NCBI GenBank assembly: GCA_027943245.1
Contig: JANDJZ010000666.1
Coordinates: 1-21,624, forward strand
Length of the DNA: 21,624 bases
Source: Acanthamoeba sp. SK_2022b
Taxonomy: Eukaryota > Discosea > Longamoebia > Acanthamoebidae
Direction of reading: 5' to 3'
Within the stretch, counting starts at the first letter, position 1, and each line of letters starts with the position of its first letter. The notes below the pieces were generated by a model. It saw only the letters and a list, made by a program, of their open reading frames with translations. It was not told where the DNA came from and searched no databases. Made by a program: the position numbers and the translations under genes. This document shows positions 8,079 to 14,951 of the stretch, piece by piece.

Positions 8079-8774
8079 ATGGCCTTCTCCAAGAACAACG
8101 ATGTGACTTCGGTGGTGGTGACAGCTTGGAGCCTCTTCCTCCTCGTCATTTCTCTCCTTGCGCCAAATGTCGGCGCAATCACTGCGTGCCAAGGAGGTGG
8201 CACTGGGCCCTACAACTTCACCTCTGAGGTAGGGGGTGCCGATGTTGGTGATTGGGGGCCTACGCAATCAATCTGCTATGGCAACCGCATCACCGGTCTC
8301 AGCCAATTGCGAAACTTCACCTACTGGCTGATAGCTGCTGAGGGCAGTGTGGCTGTGGTGGCCGTGGGGAGAGTGATAGCCGTTTCGAGCAACACCATCC
8401 TGGCCCAGACAGGGAATCTAACCGGCCTGCCCACCGACACAAGCGCCACCAACTTTCAACCAGTCACTGCCAGCTTCTCTGACTACATCACTCTCATCCA
8501 CACCGAGACCTACATACTTGGCTTCTGTGCGACCCAACGGCATGGCGATGATTTTGTCTACGTTTACCGAGCCAGCTCCTCCAGTGACCCTATGTATTAC
8601 TGCAACGGCGACGACTGTATGACCGGACCATCCTCTTGGACTGTAAACGCCGGTTCCCTGCTCGATATTGATGTTGCGGGGAGGTGCGTGAGCGCTGGAG
8701 CGCAATTGGTGCCGTGGGCCGCGCTCACCAGTTGGACAAGCTTCCTCCTCAGGCTGCTCAGCACATCCATCTGA
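8079..8774 (+). CDS. Secreted glycoprotein-like protein of unknown family
   Basis: The ATG (8079) starts a clear signal peptide: polar N-region, hydrophobic core AWSLFLLVISLLA, and a likely cleavage near VGA|IT. The body (about 180 residues) has several N-x-S/T sites (NFT, NLT), Cys residues suited to disulphides and no membrane helix. The unspliced frame gives 231 residues. A 69-base in-frame segment (8684-8752) has an excellent donor (AG|GTGCGTGAG), a pyrimidine tract and acceptor CTCCTCAG, so I favour exons 8079-8683 and 8753-8774, giving 208 residues with the same stop. I do not recognise the family. A truncated copy of the middle lies just downstream. The gene converges on the large minus-strand gene, whose stop is at 9090. 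Confidence 0.75.
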   Translation: MAFSKNNDVTSVVVTAWSLFLLVISLLAPNVGAITACQGGGTGPYNFTSEVGGADVGDWGPTQSICYGNRITGLSQLRNFTYWLIAAEGSVAVVAVGRVIAVSSNTILAQTGNLTGLPTDTSATNFQPVTASFSDYITLIHTETYILGFCATQRHGDDFVYVYRASSSSDPMYYCNGDDCMTGPSSWTVNAGSLLDIDVAGRCVSAGAQLVPWAALTSWTSFLLRLLSTSI

Positions 8775-8867
8775 GCACCAGAGAGCGCCACTACTCGCCT
8801 TTCTGGAGATCTCTCCACCCCATGATAATACAGCTCTCAATAGTGACACAACGACCAAAATTAAACC

Positions 8868-9062
8868 GCGGTTGTGGCGGTAGGGGTTTCGAACAACACC
8901 ATCCTGGCCCAGACAGGGAATCTAACCGGCTTGCCCACCAACATAACCGCCACCAGCTATCAACCAGTCACTGCCAGCTTCTCTGATTACATCGCTCTCA
9001 ACCACACCGAGACCTACACGCTTGCTTTCTGTGACCCAACGGCAATCTCTCCACCTTTATGA
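8868..9062 (+). pseudogene. Truncated tandem copy of the secreted-protein gene
   Basis: About 160 bases (roughly 8880-9040) closely match 8382-8541 of the upstream gene, including the block coding NNTILAQTGNLTGLPT and QPVTASFSDYI. The copy lacks a start, signal peptide and the C-terminal third; it diverges after FCDPTA and stops at 9060-9062. Differences from the parent are mostly single bases. This is either a decaying partial duplication or an exon of a rearranged gene. No acceptor gives a good join to the parent. Confidence 0.7.
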
Positions 9063-9089
9063 CGTTGTGCTCCTCCTCCATTTTGTGGC

Positions 9090-9630
9090 TCACTCGACGA
9101 TGGAGCGGATGTAGGACATGAAGCGCTCGCGGTAGGGTCCCGGCGGGATGGCCGAGATTTGGCTCTGTCGCACGCGACGCACATGGTCGGGTCAGAGCCA
9201 AACGCATGCGTGCCTCTCTCTTCGTGTGCGGGCGCGCATGTGCGTGCGCTGAGAGGGGAGAGGTGAGATCGGTACCGAGTCGTGGAAGATGGACTTGAGG
9301 GTGTGCTCCGACTTCTTCTTGAAGCTGTAGGTGGTCAGGATGTCGATCAGCCCCAGCCAATAGACCTCCCTCCTCCTGCCGCCAACGCCAACGCCAACAC
9401 CCATATCGCTCGAGGGCACGCCGCCGTGGTGCTGCTTGAAGACAGATGTCGAGCTGGACGAGCCTGCTCCCGCTCTCAGCTGCTGCGTCGGCTTCGGCTT
9501 CGGCTTCTCCTTCTTGTCGTCGTGGTCGTCCTTCTTCTTGTCGGCGTCGTTTGGCTGTGATGGCGGCGAGTGGCTGATGCCCACCAGCAGGGAGTAGTCA
9601 CAGATTCCGTGGCCCTCCAACCACTACTAC

Positions 9631-9697
<67 letters not shown>

Positions 9698-9922
9698 GTG
9701 TCAGGAGAGAGAGGAGGCTTGAGGGACGGAACGGGTGGGGCGACCTTGCAGTCCGAGTCGATTTGGGCGACGAACGTGTGGGCCAGAGGGCCCAGGTGCA
9801 GCTTCCGCTGGAAGTCGTTGTCCTTCTGGGCCACGCTGCCCATCTCGTCCTTCTCGCCCAGCCGCACGGACCGATTCACAGTCGAGCCCTGTTAAGTGCG
9901 TCTGATGCTTGAGTGCGATCCC

Positions 9923-9990
<68 letters not shown>

Positions 9991-10682
9991 TCGGTCGAGC
10001 GAGTACCTTGAGATCGTACTGCTCGTGGATGGAGCGGTCGGTGTGGATCACGTTCTCCATCACCACGAACGAAGTCGGGCGCCCTACCAACCGCGAGCAT
10101 CCACAAGACACGTCAGCACATAAAATATAGAAAACTAGAGATAAGACTTAATAGTAGTCAAATAGAATCGATAGGTCGTGCCTTTGTTGCCGCTGATCTT
10201 GTAGAGGCCGCAGAAGCGAGTCAAGAGCGAGTTGGGGTTCTTCATCATGTACTGCAAACAGCAGGTGTGCGTGCGCGTGCGGTGGGGTTAGTACTCCTCT
10301 TCTCTCTCTCTCTCTCTCTCTCTTCACATCTCGATCTCGCACATACACACACACACGAAGGGAGAGGGGGGGGGAGTACATCAAAGTAGGAGGGCAGAAT
10401 TTGGCGGAAAAACGACTTCTCCTCGGGCGGCAGCGTCTTGACGAGGTACCGTCCGTCGACCGAGCGATAAAGAAATGAACCGCTCCGGCCCGAGCTCACG
10501 ATCTGCGCCCGTTGATCGGCCGATGCGAGCGCACGAACACAAGAATCAGTTTGAGCCTCTCGATCGAGCGATGGGAGATTGCAACTCCTCTCGCGAGAGA
10601 GAAGGCGTGGACGCACTTCCTCGAGGGCCGAGAGCGATCCGGTCAGCAGACTCGCAAAGAGACGCTCGGGACCCATCGACAC

Positions 10683-10754
<72 letters not shown>

Positions 10755-12913
10755 GCACGCACAAGCACGCACGCACGCACGCACACGTCGTCAGATACTT
10801 CTGTAGCGTCGACGTCAATGTGATGAGGGGCGACAGGGGGGAGGGGGCGCCCTCAGGCCGAGCTCGAGGAGCGGTTGGTGGGGAGGACAATACGCGGTAT
10901 TCGCGGGGGTCGATGCCGAACGAGCTGCGGAGTTGTCCGAACACGGCCGGCGCGAAGCTCTGGCCCACCCAACCGCCGTCGCCGCTCGCCGCCTGACTCT
11001 CCAGCAATCGGCAGCGCCTACATGGGTTTGGGGGGGGGGGTTGAGCACATGCGCACTAACTCTCTCTCTCTCTCGCGCGCGCACGCGCGCACACACACAC
11101 AGGTACCGTCGTAGCAGGAATTGAGGCGGCACGGTTTCCCTGTCGGAAGGGGAGGCCAGCGCTGACGAGATCAGCGTGGTCGCCGAGCTGCCCAGACCGC
11201 TACCGAACAGAGATAAGACATTTCATACATTCGAAATTTTAAATTTCCTAATATAAAATGCAAATTCAATTAAAAAAAGAAGAAAAAAGAAGTTATACCC
11301 AAGCAGAAGCTCGTTGACGCCCTTTCGGTCGTTGGCGTGGCCGGTCCCCTCGCCGACAGTCACAGAGCGCTCCCCCTCCTCCTCCTCCTCCTCGAGCTGT
11401 CCAGTGCGTAGGCGCGTGAGTGTGTTGGGCAGAGGGCAACGCGCGTAGTGCTACTCGGGCCTTTCTATCACGCAGCGGCCATCGTGTGTTTTGGAGGGGG
11501 GAGTGTACCCCTCGCCGAATGCACAGGAGGATGTGCAGCACCGTGTCCCAGCTGTTGGCTTGGTCAGACAGACAGACACACAGAGAGACCAGGTGGACAC
11601 TGGGCAAGTGAGGGAGAGGGCAGATCACCTGTGATGGCCCAGCGTGAGGGCCTTCTTGGCTCGCCGCGCGTGCGCGTGCGGCTTGGTGTCCTCGACGTCG
11701 GGGTCGCCCAGGAGGCCCAGCGATTCCACGTAGGCGATTCGCTTCTTCAGCGCCTCCTTCCACTGGGCCAGCGCCACGTTGCCATCCCCGTTGACGTCGA
11801 GCTGAGACCACAGCCGAGCACCGAATCGAAGCACGAAATTCCTGGCACGCACGCACCGCTCCTCGACAGCATCGCTCGGACTCCTTTCCTCACCGCGGCC
11901 GCCACCGCCTCTCCCGCAGAGGCTTTCTCGCTTCGTGTCTCCTTCGCTTTCGTTTTCGTTCTCGCTGTCGTTTTCGCTTTCGCTTTCGCTTTTACGTTCT
12001 TCTCGAACATGTTCATCGCCACGCGGCTGCCCATGACGCCGTCGCTGCCGGAGACCGCGATCGAGCGCCGTGGACTCGCTGTTGCTTCGCTTGATGGCCG
12101 CCTCGCCGGCGCCGTCGTCGGCCCCGGTGGCGGCCCTGCTGGAGAGGATGGCCGACGGGATCCTCTTGGCGAAGCTCGACAGGAACCCGCGACGCCTTGC
12201 GCTCGGCGCGCTGTGGTGGAGACCGGCGCCGGCGTGGGATGACACAGCCAGCGGCTCGCCCTCGTCGCTGCGTCGCTTGAGCACGCCCGACGGAATGCGA
12301 GTCACGAAGTTGAACGTGCTGGCGAGGAAGCTGCCCTCGCGGGCCGGGCCGCCCCCCCCGTCCTCGGCCGATCCACGGTGGAGGGCGTCGCGCTGCGCCA
12401 GCAGGCCCATGTTCAGCAGGTTCGCGCACAGCGACTCCAAGAAGAGCCTGCGCACGCGATGATAAGCTTTGGCATCCGAAACACGCACAATGTTGTCGAC
12501 AGACGCACTCGAGATCGGTCCAGTGGATGACCCCATTGCGGTCTCGGTCCAACATGCGAAAGCCCACTGGGGCCAAAGCGAGAGAAAGTGAGAAAGGAGA
12601 GGTTGGTGGAGGTGGCGTGTCATCGACCGATTGGGCTGTACGTACGGGCCAGGCGTTCGTCCATGTGTCCGCGCGTCATCACGCTCATGCCCCTGCGCTC
12701 GCGTAAATGCGAATGAGAACGACGAGGGCGATGCGGAGTACACGCGCGCGTCCGTACCTGGCAAACTGCGCAAAGTCGACGTAGCCGCTGCCTTCGGAAT
12801 CGAACGCGCGGCACAGGGCCTGCGGCACAAACGGATGGTGGAACGCGGGCTTCATGGCCTCATGGAAATCTTCCCACTGCAGCAGCCCGTCCGAGTTCGC
12901 ATCCAACTGCATG

Positions 12914-12980
<67 letters not shown>

Positions 12981-13375
12981 CGTGGCTCAGGTTTCATCGT
13001 CGCCAGCTGTGCGACGGAAAGAAGCGAACCTCAGAAAACAGGCAAAAGAGGGCATTCATCTCGTCCGAGTTGACTGTTCAGCGTTTGGCGGTGAAAGCTT
13101 GCGATCAGCACTGGCCTGGACAGAGGAATGCATGGAAGGGGAGGGAGGCGGCGGCGGAGGAGAGAGAGAGAGAGAGGGCGAGTACAGTAGATGAGGGAGT
13201 TGTCGGCGAACGCGTCCTTGTGGTCTCGAACAAACTCCTCGATGGTGGTCGGGGCTTGTTGCCGGAGGATGGCGGCCAGCTCGTCGCTGGCCGATTGGAC
13301 GTCGTCCTCGCGGGCGTGGGCGAAGCTGTCGGCCAACGTGCGCAGGAACCAGGCGCTCCTCGTGCCATGCTAGCT

Positions 13376-13439
<64 letters not shown>

Positions 13440-14692
13440 TTGAACAAGGTGGCCGTGCATTCGCTCCTCACGCCACACCACAGTACCAGGCGTAAGTGCT
13501 TGTCAGACTCGACTTGGCTGTCGAAGCTCACGGCAGAGGTGTCGACGTAGGTCACCGTCTTGCCCAATACCTGGTCGACAAAAAAAGGACCGGCAACTTG
13601 GTGGTCAATGGCCTTGGCTTGCGGAAGGACTGTGGGGCGGAGGGGACCGTACCTTGGTCATCGCCTCGGCGATCTGCTGGCAGGTGAGAATCTCCTGGCT
13701 GCTGAGGTTGATCGTCCGGTTGAGAAACGCTCGCGGCCCACGCGTAGACCTGTGACCCAAACCAACCAAACGTCGGCACGCGTTCACACTCGCACGGGTG
13801 GGTTGGGGAGGAGATGGGTGGGTGGGTCACCTTTCCTGGGTGTCATCGCCGTCGCTGGTGGCCGTGTTGGCTGGGTCGATGGGCCCAGAAGGACACAAGA
13901 CCTCCACGGCGGCGGCGGCAACGTCCCTGGCGTCGACGAGCGTAGTCTTGGCGTTCCCTGAATTCCAGTCACAGGTACCAGTTGGCATGAATAAGACCAG
14001 ATAGAAACAGAACAAATAGATAATAACAAATAATAATAACAGAAAATATTTAAATATTAAAAAAACGTGTTACCCAATGGCACGGCGAGGTCGGCCTGCG
14101 CCGGGTCGTAGAGGTGGAAGATGCTCTGCATGAACGGGCTACATCGAAGGAATGTGTACGGAATGCCCGACTGCTCGATCGCCTGCTCGGCCTCGCGGTG
14201 CATGCGGAAGATCGGTGTCTCCATGACCCTGCTCGTGTGTGTGTGCCAAGTGAGCGCTCCGCCATTGTCGTTCGTTGGATTCTTGATTTGTTTTGTGATG
14301 TATGGAAAAGGTGCGAACCGATCGCCGCTGGCAAGCGGGGCGAGGCGGATGATGTGAGTGACGGTCTTGGAAGCCAGGGCGGCCTCCACGACGTTGATCG
14401 TCTGTTGCTTCATGTTCTCTACAAGCGGAGGAATGAAGATCACCTTATCCACGCCCGCCATTGCCTTGTGTGCGTGGGTGCGCGCGTGAGAAGGAGAGAG
14501 AGCCTCTGCGCAGAGGTTGCCGACCGGGCGCATGAAAGAGAGTGCGTTCGGGGGCACCTTGTGGAGAGACTCTGGCTGGTTGTAGTCGAGCATCACCACA
14601 TCGCTGCCCAGGGACACCAGCTCTTTCCTCAGGCGCTCGTATCTTATGCCGGCCCTCACGTTCACATTCCTTGTGTCGTTCGACACAAACCC

Positions 14693-14742
<50 letters not shown>

Positions 14743-14880
14743 CAAGGTCAGTTGTGGCGAGCGCCGAAGGGTCCATGGTGGTCGTCACCGCTCACCTCCG
14801 AACGAGCAGCTTGGTAAGGTGCTTCCCCTGGTGCGTCGAAGCCCCGCAGACCAACACTCGCAAGCTAGCTTGTCGCTGAA

Positions 14881-14951
<71 letters not shown>

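Larger units (their letters stand above)
9090..11551 (-). other. Exons 26-36 of the fusion gene: phosphatidylinositol phosphate kinase domain
   Basis: Exons: 11509-11551, 11299-11396, 11107-11199, 10894-11017, 10617-10682, 10380-10502, 10182-10251, 10007-10083, 9745-9888, 9276-9623 and 9090-9164. The domain opens with SWDTVLHILLCIRRG, then FAPAVFGQLRSSFGID, the glycine-rich GRSGSFLYRS, ATP-binding K1355 (YLVKTL), NPNSLLTRFCGLYKI, VVMENV, the catalytic DLKGSTVNR (1421-1429), HGICDYSLLVGI, LIDIL with D1565, and the specificity loop KKKSEH. A low-complexity insert of about 65 residues splits DYSLLVGI from GLIDIL. All expected catalytic elements are present. Glu1577 aligns with the Glu that marks type I enzymes (PI4P 5-kinases), where type II enzymes have Ala, so PI4P is the predicted substrate. 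The C-terminus (ISAIPPGPYRERFMSYI) is of the normal PIPK type. Confidence 0.9.
13186..14875 (-). other. Exons 13-20 of the fusion gene: NmrA-like NAD(P)-binding domain
   Basis: Exons: 14796-14875, 14558-14642, 14319-14464, 14074-14228, 13831-13957, 13653-13749, 13487-13570 and 13186-13369. They give residues 501-819. The fold begins RVLVCGASTHQG, continues with LGSDVVMLDYNQPESL, the GVDKVIFIPP strand, THIIRLAP, the E-x-x-I-E-Q-S-G-I-P-Y-T-F-L-R motif and LVDARDVAAAAVEVL, and ends with TTIEEFVRDHKDAF. This is the full length and order of NmrA/SDR-like proteins, which bind NAD(P) but often lack catalysis. The first glycine motif, usually GxxGxxG, is G511-A-S-T514-H-Q-G517, with Thr at the middle Gly, so cofactor binding may be changed. 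The first exon has no Met. After DHKDAF the frame stays open and splices into the EF-hand exon. Confidence 0.85.

Noticed and set aside
13030..13073. A separate EF-hand/PIPK gene starting at Met825 (ATG in this exon)
   Set aside because: The preceding NmrA exon is open past its natural end and joins this exon in phase; no promoter space or terminator is seen between them. It stays possible as an internal start.
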